From the NCBI RefSeq assembly GCF_020150455.1, contig NZ_CP083740.1:5022001-5086000 (forward strand): 64,000 nt of DNA, written 5' to 3'. Shown one piece after another: positions 9,551 through 26,315 of this stretch; position 1 is the first letter of the stretch; the number at the start of each line of letters is the position of its first letter. The notes below the pieces were generated by a model that had not been told where the DNA came from, did no database searches, and saw only the letters and a program-made list of their open reading frames with translations. The translations under genes were made by a program, and so were the position numbers. Source of the stretch: Bremerella sp. TYQ1. GTDB lineage: Bacteria; Planctomycetota; Planctomycetia; Pirellulales; Pirellulaceae.

Positions 9551-9908
9551 GACGTTGGTATTTGGCTGATTTCCTGTTTTCACTCAGGCGTTGCCTCGCC
9601 TATACTTAAGAGGCAACGTCGCGAGGTGTGATTTTGAAGTCTCCCGGATCTTCTTTTTCTTTTGACAGCATGGATGGGAATCAGGTAAGAGTGCGCGCCC
9701 GTATCTCCGGGCGTGCTAGCTTGCATGGCGCCAGCTGCGCGCTTTCGCGGGTCTGCTTAAATCTGAACCTCTACTGTCCGCCCGTATCGCTCATGCTTTC
9801 CCGCTATCTGTCTCAGGCCGCCTGCTAGAACCCTGCGTTCGGTCTGCGCTTGATTTAGCGTGAGAGCATGTTGTTTTTTGATTTGCCGCCCAAGGAGTCG
9901 CGTCGCCT
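9551..9908 (+). promoter_or_regulatory. rplL-rpoB leader region with inverted repeat
   Basis: No gene is supported in these 358 bases. A 9-bp inverted repeat (CGTTGCCTC 9589-9597, GAGGCAACG 9610-9618) with a 12-nt loop lies 40 bases after rplL. The same gap holds the rpoBC attenuator in E. coli; here no T tract follows the stem, so it may be an attenuator of another kind or a processing site. Confidence 0.4.
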
Positions 9909-13658
<3,750 letters not shown>

Positions 13659-13679
13659 TTTCAGGCGGCCTCGGCTGCG

Positions 13680-13704
13680 GCGAGCCAGCATATTGCTGGT
13701 TCGC
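13680..13704 (+). other. Second hairpin between rpoB and rpoC
   Basis: GCGAGCCAGCA (13680-13690) pairs with TGCTGGTTCGC (13694-13704), 11 pairs with one G-T wobble and a 3-base loop. It lies 10 bases after the first hairpin. No T tract is seen. Confidence 0.6.
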
Positions 13705-13815
13705 ACTCGCGGCTAGCTGGCACTGGGCGACCCCGCGGCTGGTTCCTGATCAAGCGACCGGCTGAATCTTCACCAAATCGACCATCCTAACGGGATAATA
13801 TAAGGAGCACGGGCC

Positions 13816-18282
<4,467 letters not shown>

Positions 18283-18337
18283 ACAAAACCGTTTGGGCTA
18301 AATGTAAGAGCCCGATCGGATCCCATATCAAGGGTGC

Positions 18338-18370
18338 CATGGCCACGTCCGCGTGGCCATGTTCCTTTCC
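18338..18370 (+). terminator. Candidate terminator after rpoC
   Basis: A 10-bp perfect stem (CATGGCCACG 18338-18347, CGTGGCCATG 18352-18361) with tetraloop TCCG is followed by TTCCTTTCC, a weak pyrimidine tract. It would separate rpoBC from the str operon. Confidence 0.6.
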
Positions 18371-18405
18371 TGAGCTTGTTTTCCCGTGAGGAACTTCATT
18401 ACGGG

Positions 18406-18433
18406 TTGACAGCCGTCAGCAATCGGATAATTT
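18406..18433 (+). promoter_or_regulatory. Candidate promoter of the str operon
   Basis: TTGACA (18406-18411), 16 bases, then TAATTT (18428-18433). It is 95 bases before rpsL and just after the proposed rpoC terminator. Confidence 0.5.
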
Positions 18434-18528
18434 AAAGGGCTTCCCATAATCCGTGGGAAGCGACAGTAAGCAAACAGAAATTCGGCCGCCCAGTTGGCTG
18501 CGGCCCTATGGAAAAGTAACGGCGACCT

Positions 18529-18897
18529 ATGCCCACCATTAATCAGCTCGTTCGTAAGCCGCGGAAGAAGAAGCGTAAGTTCTCCAAGTCCCCAGTTTTG
18601 GAGAAGTGCCCGCAGAAGCGTGGTGTGTGTTTGCAGGTCCGCACGATGACCCCTAAGAAGCCAAACTCGGCTCTTCGGAAGATTGCTCGTGTGCGTCTGT
18701 CGAACCAGAAGGAAGTCACCGTTTACATTCCCGGTGAAGGTCACAGCCTGCAGGAACACTCGATCGTGCTCGTGCGTGGCGGTCGTGTTCGCGACCTTCC
18801 TGGTGTGCGATACCAAGTCGTCCGTGGTGCCCTCGATGCTTTGGGTGTCAACGGTCGTAAGCAGTCCCGCAGCCGTTACGGTGCGAAGAAGGGCTAA
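18529..18897 (+). CDS. rpsL: 30S ribosomal protein S12
   Basis: S12 sits at the decoding centre and controls accuracy. The 122 residues are typical. The loop [13 protein letters not shown] keeps Lys43. The second streptomycin loop reads [12 protein letters not shown], so residue 88 is Arg (codon CGC at 18790-18792) where most bacteria have Lys. Lys-to-Arg at this site is a known streptomycin-resistance change in E. coli and Mycobacterium tuberculosis. It is the first gene of the str operon, with rpsG 88 bases downstream. Confidence 0.99.
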   Translation: MPTINQLVRKPRKKKRKFSKSPVLEKCPQKRGVCLQVRTMTPKKPNSALRKIARVRLSNQKEVTVYIPGEGHSLQEHSIVLVRGGRVRDLPGVRYQVVRGALDALGVNGRKQSRSRYGAKKG

Positions 18898-18985
18898 TCG
18901 CGATGCTTTCGGGCCATTTGCCCCGGCATCCCGCAATTGATTACATTCCGTAAACCGAACAATAGCGAATAGTTAGTTACCAACG

Positions 18986-19456
18986 ATGGGTAAGATTACC
19001 GCCAGCCGCGAAACGTTGAAGCCAGATCCGCGTTACAAGTCGATCTTGGCCAGCAAGTTCATCAACTGCCTGATGCAGGATGGCAAGAAGACGACCGCAC
19101 AGGAAGTCTTCTATGGTGCTATGGACGAACTGAAGAAGCGTGTCCCGGATGAAGAGCCGATTGACGTCTTCACCCAGGCTGTCGAGAACGTTAAGCCGCA
19201 CATCGAAGTTCGCTCGAAGCGAGTCGGTGGTGCTGCTTACCAGGTTCCGATGCAGGTCAATCGTACCCGTCAGCAGTCGCTCGCTCTGCGTTGGTTGCTG
19301 TCGGCTGTTCGCGAAAAGAAGGGTCGTCCGACCCACTTGAAGCTGGCTGATGAATTGTTCGCCGCTTACAACCGCGAAGGTACCGCCTACACCAAGCGTG
19401 AAAACGTTCACCGTATGGCTGATGCGAATAAGGCATTCGCTCACTTCGCCTGGTAA
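18986..19456 (+). CDS. rpsG: 30S ribosomal protein S7
   Basis: S7 nucleates assembly of the 30S head and contacts the E-site tRNA. The 156 residues match the family length. Signatures include [20 protein letters not shown], the beta hairpin [19 protein letters not shown] and [13 protein letters not shown] strong terminator follows 11 bases after the stop, so fusA downstream may depend on read-through or on its own promoter. Confidence 0.98.
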   Translation: MGKITASRETLKPDPRYKSILASKFINCLMQDGKKTTAQEVFYGAMDELKKRVPDEEPIDVFTQAVENVKPHIEVRSKRVGGAAYQVPMQVNRTRQQSLALRWLLSAVREKKGRPTHLKLADELFAAYNREGTAYTKRENVHRMADANKAFAHFAW

Positions 19457-19467
19457 GACCGCTCAGC

Positions 19468-19503
19468 AAAAAGCCGTGCTTCTTCACAAGTGCGGCTTTT
19501 TTT
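19468..19503 (+). terminator. Rho-independent terminator after rpsG
   Basis: AAAAGCCG (19469-19476) pairs with CGGCTTTT (19493-19500), and the stem continues inward through TGCTT/AAGTG with two wobbles; T7 ends at 19503. It splits rpsL-rpsG from fusA. Confidence 0.85.
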
Positions 19504-19670
19504 ATGCGCTGACACTGCCCTGCTCCGTGGTTCTAAGATTCCAAGGATGGGAAAGAAGATCTATTTCCTGGCATAGTCGAGCGAATCAGAAACCGGCAAA
19601 ATAGATATTCCCTTTTGTCGAACATCGAGAAGTAAGAAAGGTCCGGCCAGTCTCGGTCGGCAGTAGAGTC

Positions 19671-21749
19671 ATGGATCGTAAGCTTGAAGACATTCGCAAT
19701 ATCGGGGTGATTGCCCATATCGACGCCGGAAAGACCACGGTTACCGAGCGGATGCTCTTTTACAGTGGTACCTCGCACAAAGTCGGTGAGGTTGACAAAG
19801 GGAACACCACCACGGACTTCGATGAGGAAGAAGCAGAGCGTGGGATCACGATTTACTCTGCGTGTGTGACGTTTCCTTGGCGAGATCACACGATCAACCT
19901 GATCGACACGCCTGGTCACGTCGACTTTACAGCTGAAGTCGAGCGATGTCTGCGCGTGCTGGATGGTGGCGTTGTTGTCTTCAGTGCCCGTGAAGGGGTG
20001 GAGGCGCAAAGTGAGACGGTTTGGCGTCAAGCTGATCGATACAAAGTTCCTCGCGTCGCTTTCATTAATAAGATGGATCGCGAAGGTGCCGACTTTTATT
20101 CGGTGCTCGAGGAGATCGAGAAGCGGTTGAAGGCGAATCCGGTGCCGATTCAAATCCCTGTCGGGGCTGGACCGCCGCATGTTGCCGACGCGTTTCGCGG
20201 TGTGATCGACCTGATTGACATGAAGATGCTGCACTTCGGCGAAGGGGATCAGGATCGCACGGTCGATGTGCTCGATATCCCTGAGGATTACGTCGAAAAG
20301 GCACAGCAGTGGCGAGATAATCTGCTCGAAAAGTTATACGACCTGAGCAACGAGTTGATGGAGCTTAGCCTTTCGGAGGAGCCCATCCCGGCAGAATTGA
20401 TTCGCAAAGTGCTGCGTGAAGGGACACTGGCTCGTCAGCTTCAGCCGCTGATGTGTGGTTCGGCCCTCGATGGCATTGGGGTGCAGCCAATTCTCGATGC
20501 CGTTACGCACTACCTGCCGAGCCCGAAGGACGTGCCGTCGGTTGTCGGCACCAATCCGACAAAGAAGAATCAATCGGAAAAGCGTGATCCTGACCCGAGC
20601 GAGCCGTTCTGCGGCTTGGTGTTCAAAGTGCTTCCGGCGAAGCATGGCGATATGACGTGGGTGCGTGTCTATTCCGGCGAGCTCAAGCCAAACTCGCGGC
20701 TACTCAATCCTGGTCGAGACGTGAAAGAGAACTGTGCCCAGCTGTGGCACATTCAGGCCGCCAAAAAGGAGCAAGTCGATCACGTTGGTACGGGGGATAT
20801 CGTCGGCATCATTGGGCTTCGGCATTCGGTGACCGGGGACACGCTTTGCGATACGCGGAATCCTATCCTGCTCGAGTCGATCAACTTCCCGGAAACCGTG
20901 ATTGGGATGGCCATTGAGCCAGAGTCTTCGGCCGATCGAGACAAGCTCTCCGAGACGTTGACGATGCTGCGGCGGCAAGATCCCACGTTTGCAGCGGACG
21001 AAAACAAAGATACCGGCCAAACGATCATTAGCGGGATGGGGGAATTGCACTTGGAGGTGATTCGCCATCGCCTGCTACGCGATTTCAAGCTCAACGTGAA
21101 AGTGCATAAGCCGCGTGTCAGTTACCGTGAAACGGTCGGTAAATCGGCCAAGGTAACCGGCGAATGCCATCGAATTATTCAGGGACAGCAGCTCTTTGCG
21201 AAGCTGACGATTCAAGTCGAGCATGCCCCGAATCAGCAGCAGCCGGTGATCATCATTCCAAGGGTGCCGCCAGAAAGTGTTCCGTTTAACCTGGTTGAAG
21301 CTGCGATGGAGGAGCTCCGCAGTCGGGCTGTTGGTGGTGGAATTATCGGTGGTTTCCCCCTGGCGGATCTGAAAATCACAATTCTCGATGGCGAAGTGGC
21401 CGAGGTCGGTTCTACCGATACCGCGTTCGCAATTGCCGCAGGTGATGCGTTCGAGAAGGGGTTGGAGGCAGCCGTGCCGACGCTGCTTGAGCCGATCATG
21501 AAGCTGATTATCACGACTCCTGAGGACTATATGGGCGATTTCGTGGGGGATATCATGAAACGTCGTGGAGAAATTGCCAAAACGGAGAATCGATCCGGCG
21601 ACGCAATTATCGAAGCGCATGCCCCCCTGGCAGAGCTGTTTGGCTATTCGAGCGCGATGCGAAGTCTAAGCCAGGGCCGGGCTTCCAGTAGCATGGAGCC
21701 ACTGAAATACGCGGCTGCCCCGCCGGAGGTGATGAAGCAATTTATGTAA
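19671..21749 (+). CDS. fusA: Elongation factor G, divergent mtEFG2/spdEFG2-like type
   Basis: A 692-residue translational GTPase with G1 AHIDAGKTT, G3 DTPGHVDFTAEVERCLRVLDGG, G4 NKMD and domain V segments LLEPIMKLIITTPEDYMGD and LFGYSSAMRSLSQGRA. Around switch I it reads VDKGNTTTDFDEEEAERGIT, then YSACVTFPW. By memory this resembles mitochondrial EF-G2 (GFM2) more than canonical EF-G. Domain IV lacks the GGRGQYGHV motif and has IIQGQQLFAKLTIQVEHAP instead. Planctomycetes are known to carry two specialised factors, spdEFG1 (translocation) and spdEFG2 (ribosome recycling). I infer the second type, though position after rpsL-rpsG would suggest the main EF-G. The symbol rests on position and superfamily. 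Confidence 0.93.
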   Translation: MDRKLEDIRNIGVIAHIDAGKTTVTERMLFYSGTSHKVGEVDKGNTTTDFDEEEAERGITIYSACVTFPWRDHTINLIDTPGHVDFTAEVERCLRVLDGGVVVFSAREGVEAQSETVWRQADRYKVPRVAFINKMDREGADFYSVLEEIEKRLKANPVPIQIPVGAGPPHVADAFRGVIDLIDMKMLHFGEGDQDRTVDVLDIPEDYVEKAQQWRDNLLEKLYDLSNELMELSLSEEPIPAELIRKVLREGTLARQLQPLMCGSALDGIGVQPILDAVTHYLPSPKDVPSVVGTNPTKKNQSEKRDPDPSEPFCGLVFKVLPAKHGDMTWVRVYSGELKPNSRLLNPGRDVKENCAQLWHIQAAKKEQVDHVGTGDIVGIIGLRHSVTGDTLCDTRNPILLESINFPETVIGMAIEPESSADRDKLSETLTMLRRQDPTFAADENKDTGQTIISGMGELHLEVIRHRLLRDFKLNVKVHKPRVSYRETVGKSAKVTGECHRIIQGQQLFAKLTIQVEHAPNQQQPVIIIPRVPPESVPFNLVEAAMEELRSRAVGGGIIGGFPLADLKITILDGEVAEVGSTDTAFAIAAGDAFEKGLEAAVPTLLEPIMKLIITTPEDYMGDFVGDIMKRRGEIAKTENRSGDAIIEAHAPLAELFGYSSAMRSLSQGRASSSMEPLKYAAAPPEVMKQFM

Positions 21750-21780
21750 GCTGTCGAAGGGTCGCAGGGGGAATGCCGGG

Positions 21781-22032
21781 CTATTGGTCCTCGGTTTCGC
21801 CCAGCAGTCTTTTCAGCTGCCGATAGGCTTGACCGGCGGTCTTGTTTTCGTTGACCAGGATTCGCAAGCCTTGAATCACATAAAACATCACGACGACAAA
21901 TAGGGCAACTGCGGCAAGAAATCGCTCGACATGGAATCCGGCCGCCTTGAAGAGCAGTGCGGCGACCGCGGCTATGGCCATTAGGACGAAGATTGACTTG
22001 AGGCTGAGCTGGTAGTTTGGGCTGTCACTCAA
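21781..22032 (-). CDS. Small hypothetical membrane protein
   Basis: An 83-residue product with two hydrophobic segments (about 12-30 and 37-58) followed by a charged C-terminal helix (NENKTAGQAYRQLKRLLGE). It lies on the opposite strand to fusA and rpsJ. The first helix context NYQLSLKSIFVLMAIAAVAA resembles a short motif common in unnamed planctomycete membrane proteins (inference from memory). No function is known. Confidence 0.65.
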   Translation of the reverse strand: MSDSPNYQLSLKSIFVLMAIAAVAALLFKAAGFHVERFLAAVALFVVVMFYVIQGLRILVNENKTAGQAYRQLKRLLGETEDQ

Positions 22033-22268
22033 GGGGTGCTCCCTCGCCTAGCGATGGGCTGTATTGCGATTTGGTCGGTCAATTATGCCATGTCGCGTGC
22101 GAGTATTCGACTCAATAGGCAAACTCGCCGTAGGAATGCGACATGATTTCCCCAAAACACCCTTCCGCGGTCACCCGCTTCGAATGCGGTTTTGCCCGGG
22201 AAAACGAAGGTTTTTGTGTCATTCGAGATAAGCCTTCGAAAAAGGTTCGAAAACAAACACGGCGCCCA
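22033..22268. other. Intergenic region upstream of the S10 operon
   Basis: No gene is supported. The open frames present have no recognisable product. It holds the divergent control region between the small membrane protein and the ribosomal operon. Confidence 0.5.
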
Positions 22269-22297
22269 TTGACGAAGTCGCCTTGGATTTTTAATAT
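22269..22297 (+). promoter_or_regulatory. Promoter of the S10 operon
   Basis: TTGACG (22269-22274), an exact 17-base spacer and TAATAT (22292-22297) make a near-consensus sigma-70 promoter. Transcription would begin about 85 bases before rpsJ. Confidence 0.65.
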
Positions 22298-22390
22298 CAT
22301 CTGTTTCCCGCACAGCTCAAAGAGCGACTAGGGAGCGAAAAGAAATTTACAGGCCCGGGCATCCGGGAACAGTTCATAGGGATCAGACGC

Positions 22391-22708
22391 GTGGCGAAAG
22401 AAGTTATTCGCATTCGGATGGAAGCTTACGATCACTCGATCTTGGATCAGAGTGCTCTCGATATCGTCGACACGGCGAAGCGGACCCATTCGGAAGTGCA
22501 TGGTCCCATTCCGTTGCCGACTCGCATTGAACGTTACACCGTTCTCGCAGGTCCGCATGTCGACAAGAAGGCACGTCAGCAGTTTGAAGTTCGGACGCAT
22601 AAGCGTCTGATCGATATCGTTCAGGCAACCGCCAAGACGATTGAATCGCTCAACAAGCTGAATCTGCCCGCTGGTGTCGATATCAAGATCAAGGCAACCA
22701 CTAAATAG
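22391..22708 (+). CDS. rpsJ: 30S ribosomal protein S10
   Basis: S10 (NusE) is part of the 30S head and of antitermination complexes with NusB. The 105 residues from the GTG at 22391 start [20 protein letters not shown] and include [20 protein letters not shown] and the conserved [12 protein letters not shown]. It opens the S10 operon, about 95 bases after a good promoter; the usual tuf upstream is missing. Confidence 0.98.
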   Translation: MAKEVIRIRMEAYDHSILDQSALDIVDTAKRTHSEVHGPIPLPTRIERYTVLAGPHVDKKARQQFEVRTHKRLIDIVQATAKTIESLNKLNLPAGVDIKIKATTK

Positions 22709-22821
22709 TTTACCCTCACAGCTCGTTTTAAAGAGTCTTTGGATGGCTGGAAGCTTCGGGTGGTAATTGGCCGACTTGGCTGATCCATCGAAGCGAGCAA
22801 CGGACTACAAGGCGACGAATC

Positions 22822-23511
22822 ATGGCAAAAGGCATACTCGGCCGTAAGGTTGGGATGACCCAGGTCTATACAGAGTCTGGGGAAGTGATCCCGGTTACGG
22901 TTGTTCAGGCAGGTCCCTGTCACGTGCTTCAAGTGCGAACCTTGGAGCGTGATGGGTATGAAGCAATTCAGCTCGGATACGACGATAAGCCTCGCCGTTT
23001 GGCGATTCGTAGCGAACGTGGTCACGTTGCTCCTCTCTCGAGCAAGCGATCGAAGAAGCTCGCCGCCGCTGGTGGTGAAGCCGCTGCAAAGGCAGGTTGC
23101 GAACCGAAACGATTCGTTCGTGAGCTTCGCGGTTCGATCGAAGGTGCTGAAGTTGGCCAAGAGGTCGGCATCGGCGTTCTCGCAGAAGCTGCTCGCGTCG
23201 ACGTCATTGGTACTAGCCGCGGTCGCGGTTACGCCGGTGTGATGAAGCGTCATAACTTCGCTGGTCAGCGAGCCACCCACGGCGTGAAGAAAGTTCACCG
23301 TCACACCGGTGGTACCGGTTGCAGTGCCTATCCAAGCCGTACGTTCAAAGGCTTGAAGATGAGCGGCCAGTACGGTAATGCCAAGACCACCGTTCGTAAC
23401 TTGAAAGTTGTCAAGGTCGACGAAGAAAACGGCGTGATTCTGCTTAACGGTGCCGTGCCAGGCCCCAACGGCGGATATGTGATCGTTCGTGAAACCAATA
23501 TGGTCCGCTAA
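22822..23511 (+). CDS. rplC: 50S ribosomal protein L3
   Basis: L3 is an early assembly protein whose loop reaches the peptidyl transferase centre. The 229 residues begin AKGILGRKVGMTQVY. The core motif FAGQRATHGVKKVHR is present, with the Gln that is methylated in E. coli. The following loop reads HTGGTGCSAYPSRTFKGLKM rather than the usual APGSIG form, and a Lys/Ala-rich insertion (about 73-95) lies in the first half. The order rpsJ-rplC-rplD is standard. Confidence 0.97.
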   Translation: MAKGILGRKVGMTQVYTESGEVIPVTVVQAGPCHVLQVRTLERDGYEAIQLGYDDKPRRLAIRSERGHVAPLSSKRSKKLAAAGGEAAAKAGCEPKRFVRELRGSIEGAEVGQEVGIGVLAEAARVDVIGTSRGRGYAGVMKRHNFAGQRATHGVKKVHRHTGGTGCSAYPSRTFKGLKMSGQYGNAKTTVRNLKVVKVDEENGVILLNGAVPGPNGGYVIVRETNMVR

Positions 23512-23559
23512 CGGCGTTCCTCAGGAAACAAGTCGCGCCTCGCGTGAAAGAATAATCCC

Positions 23560-24192
23560 ATGGTGAGTTTGCCCATTTTTGACAAGAGCGGAAAGGAAGT
23601 CGGCAAGTACGAGCTTGACCCGGCTGAAATCGCTCCGTCGATCAACAAGCAATTGCTGCACGACGCTGTCGTGATGTACCAGGCGAATCTTCGTCAAGGT
23701 ACACACCGCACCAAGACGCGTGCTGAAGTCGCTGGCACAACCAAGAAGATGTATCGCCAAAAGGGTACCGGTAATGCACGTGCTGGTTCCAAGCGTAGCG
23801 GCGTTCGCCGTGGTGGTGGTCACATCTTCGCGATTCGCCCTCGCGACTATTCGTACCGCCTGAACAAGAAAGCCCTGAAGCTTGCGACTCGCATGGCGAT
23901 CGCCAGCAAGATCCAGGGTGAGCAAGTAGTTGTTGTTGACGACTTTGCTCAAGAGGAAATCAAGACCAAGAACGTCGCTGGTGCCTTGAAGGCGTTGGGT
24001 GTTTACGGTCAAAAGGTTGCGATCGCCTTGGATAAGCACGATCCAGTCTTCTATCGCAGTGCTCGAAACATCGAAGGTGTTTCGGTTAGCCCTGTGACGG
24101 AACTGAATGCCTACTCGGTGCTTCGTCCTCGCAAGTTGGTGATCACCAAAGCTGCCCTCGACGCTTTGCGTAACGGTGGCAAGAGCGAGTAA
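23560..24192 (+). CDS. rplD: 50S ribosomal protein L4
   Basis: L4 lines the peptide exit tunnel; in E. coli it represses the S10 operon. The 210 residues contain the tunnel loop KMYRQKGTGNARAGSKRSGV followed by GGGHIFAIRPRDYSYRLNKK, and the C-terminal globular part ending NAYSVLRPRKLVITKAALDAL. Start ATG 23560 is 48 bases after rplC. Confidence 0.98.
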   Translation: MVSLPIFDKSGKEVGKYELDPAEIAPSINKQLLHDAVVMYQANLRQGTHRTKTRAEVAGTTKKMYRQKGTGNARAGSKRSGVRRGGGHIFAIRPRDYSYRLNKKALKLATRMAIASKIQGEQVVVVDDFAQEEIKTKNVAGALKALGVYGQKVAIALDKHDPVFYRSARNIEGVSVSPVTELNAYSVLRPRKLVITKAALDALRNGGKSE

Positions 24193-24259
24193 TCGCATCA
24201 ATCGATTGGCTGCTTAGCACTAAATCAATTCAACCTGACATAGCGACAGAGGTGCCACC

Positions 24260-24586
24260 ATGGCACGGCCTTACTACAAACCAAGCCAAGACACACCGAC
24301 CCGAACGCTGGAATCACACCAGGTGATCTTGCGTCCGTTGGTTACGGAAAAGGGTGTTCAAGCTTCGGAAGACTTGAATCAGTACACGTTCGAGATCGCC
24401 CCGGCTGCCTCCAAGTTGGATGTCCGCCGAGCGGTTGAAGAGTTGTTCGACGTCAAAGTCGCCAGCGTGAAGACGCAGACGCGTAAGGGGAAAGCCCGCC
24501 GTTACCGTTTTCGCAACGGCACGACCCGTAACTGGAAGAAGGCCATCGTCACGTTGGCTGAAGATCAAAAGATCGACTTCTATTAA
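24260..24586 (+). CDS. rplW: 50S ribosomal protein L23
   Basis: L23 lies at the tunnel exit and docks trigger factor and SRP. The 108 residues include RPLVTEKGVQASEDLNQYTF, RRAVEELFDVKVASVKT and the basic GKARRYRFRNGTTRNWKKA. About 14 extra residues precede the conserved core. Confidence 0.97.
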   Translation: MARPYYKPSQDTPTRTLESHQVILRPLVTEKGVQASEDLNQYTFEIAPAASKLDVRRAVEELFDVKVASVKTQTRKGKARRYRFRNGTTRNWKKAIVTLAEDQKIDFY

Positions 24587-24641
24587 TCGTTACTGGTCCA
24601 CCGCCGTTAGCCGCGACAAGAAATAGACTACGAGTTGAACC

Positions 24642-25502
24642 ATGGGTATCCGAAAATACAAGCCGACCTCCGCTGGGCGTCGTAACGCCTCGGTCAGCGA
24701 CTTCAAGGAGTTGACCAAGGGAGCCAAGCCGGAACGTAAGCTTCTCAAGAAGATTACGAAGACCGGTGGTCGTAACAACCAAGGTAAGATCACTGCTCGT
24801 CACCGTGGTGGCGGCCACAAGCGTCGTTATCGCGTGATCGACTTCCGCCGCGCCAAAGATGGCGTGCCTGCGACGGTTGCTTCGGTGCAGTACGATCCAA
24901 ACCGCAGTGCCCGTATCGCCCTGCTGAACTATGCCGACGGTGAGAAGCGATATATCCTCGCTCCCGATGGGCTGAAAGCTGGCGACAAAGTTCAAAGTGG
25001 TGCGGAAGCATCGCCGACTGTGGGCAACTGCCTGCCGCTCAACAAGATTCCTGCTGGTACGACGGTCCACAATGTGGAAATGGTGCCTGGCCGTGGCGGT
25101 GCAATGTGCCGTTCCGCTGGCAGCTCCGCTACGTTGATGGCTTGCGAGGCTGACTGGGCTCAGCTGTCGTTGCCAAGTGGTGAAATTCGACGTGTTTCCA
25201 GCCGCTGCCGAGCAACGGTTGGTCGCGTCAGCAATCCCGATCATGAAAAAGTTCAGCTTGGTAAAGCTGGTCGTAGCCGCTGGCTCGGTCGACGTCCTCA
25301 CGTCCGTGGTACCGCAATGAACCCGATCGATCACCCGCACGGTGGTGGTGAAGGTCGTACCAAGGGTGGTCGTCATCCAGTCACGCCGCAAGGTAAGCCA
25401 ACCAAGGGTGGTGCAACACGCCATCGTAAGAAGGCTTCCAACCGTTCGATCGTTCGTCGACGTCGTTCGCGTCGCTACGGTCTGCTGAAGTTGTTGAAGT
25501 AA
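24642..25502 (+). CDS. rplB: 50S ribosomal protein L2
   Basis: L2 is needed for subunit joining and peptidyl transfer. The 286 residues hold the conserved [14 protein letters not shown] with the functionally important His, the SAARG-like [20 protein letters not shown] and [16 protein letters not shown] segments. The C-terminal tail is very basic ([19 protein letters not shown]), slightly longer than in E. coli (273). Confidence 0.99.
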   Translation: MGIRKYKPTSAGRRNASVSDFKELTKGAKPERKLLKKITKTGGRNNQGKITARHRGGGHKRRYRVIDFRRAKDGVPATVASVQYDPNRSARIALLNYADGEKRYILAPDGLKAGDKVQSGAEASPTVGNCLPLNKIPAGTTVHNVEMVPGRGGAMCRSAGSSATLMACEADWAQLSLPSGEIRRVSSRCRATVGRVSNPDHEKVQLGKAGRSRWLGRRPHVRGTAMNPIDHPHGGGEGRTKGGRHPVTPQGKPTKGGATRHRKKASNRSIVRRRRSRRYGLLKLLK

Positions 25503-25560
25503 TAATCCCCAGCATACGGTAAGTCAGGCCGCCAAGCCGCGATCCTAAAGGTTTTCAAGA

Positions 25561-25833
25561 ATGAGCCGATCCCTGAAAAAAGGGCCGTACGTCGACCCGA
25601 ACGTTTACGAAAAGGTAGCCAAGCAAGAAGAAGCTGGCACCAAGGACCCGATCAAGACCTGGGCACGTGCTTGCACGATCATCCCGGAATTTGTCGGTCA
25701 TACGTTCATGGTCCACAACGGCAGGGCCCACCTGAAGGTTTACGTCACCGAAGATATGGTCGGGCACAAGCTCGGTGAGTTTTCGCCGACGCGAACGTTC
25801 CGCGGTCACGGTGCTGATAAGAAGAAGAAATAA
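25561..25833 (+). CDS. rpsS: 30S ribosomal protein S19
   Basis: S19 binds the 30S head with S13. The 90 residues begin [19 protein letters not shown] and include [20 protein letters not shown], then [20 protein letters not shown]. Normal length and placement between rplB and rplV. Confidence 0.98.
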   Translation: MSRSLKKGPYVDPNVYEKVAKQEEAGTKDPIKTWARACTIIPEFVGHTFMVHNGRAHLKVYVTEDMVGHKLGEFSPTRTFRGHGADKKKK

Positions 25834-25918
25834 CGCATACCGATTGGCAAACGCAGCTTGGCTGCCCACGGCAAGCAGGGCTTGACCCTTCGCTCGTGGT
25901 TCGAGGAGTTGATCAACC

Positions 25919-26269
25919 ATGTTCAAAGCGACCCACCGACTGGCACGCATCAGCCCGCGAAAGGTGCGCCCGCTAGCCGATTTGGTGCGTGGTAAGCTGG
26001 CCGACGAGGCACTCGACATTCTGCGGTACCAACCGCAACGAGGCGCTCGCCTGCTGGAAGAAGTCATCAAGAGTGCCATCGGCAACTCGCAAGATTCCGA
26101 ACAGAACGAAGGCCGCTCTGCTAATCAGCAAGCCCTTTATGTTTCGGAAGCTCGCGTCGATGGCGGCCCGATCATTAAGCGATTCCGCCCCCGAGCTCGA
26201 GGAAGCGCGTTCCCGATTTTGAAGCGGACCTGTCACATTCACGTCACCCTGGAGGAACTCCAAGGCTAA
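25919..26269 (+). CDS. rplV: 50S ribosomal protein L22
   Basis: L22 has a long hairpin that lines the exit tunnel. The 116 residues show ATHRLARISPRKVRPLADLV at the N-terminus and the hairpin sequence RVDGGPIIKRFRPRARGSA, then RTCHIHVTLEE. It follows rpsS and precedes rpsC as usual. Confidence 0.98.
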   Translation: MFKATHRLARISPRKVRPLADLVRGKLADEALDILRYQPQRGARLLEEVIKSAIGNSQDSEQNEGRSANQQALYVSEARVDGGPIIKRFRPRARGSAFPILKRTCHIHVTLEELQG

Positions 26270-26315
26270 GGCAACGCCCAAGTGGCATGCCCCGTCTTCG
26301 AGTCGAGAGACAAGC

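Noticed and set aside
9628..9828. Possible small gene between rplL and rpoB
   Set aside because: Cys/Ser/Leu-rich translation with no ribosome-binding site or family; better seen as leader DNA.
22143..22331. Possible small gene upstream of rpsJ
   Set aside because: No family likeness, and it runs over the likely S10 promoter.
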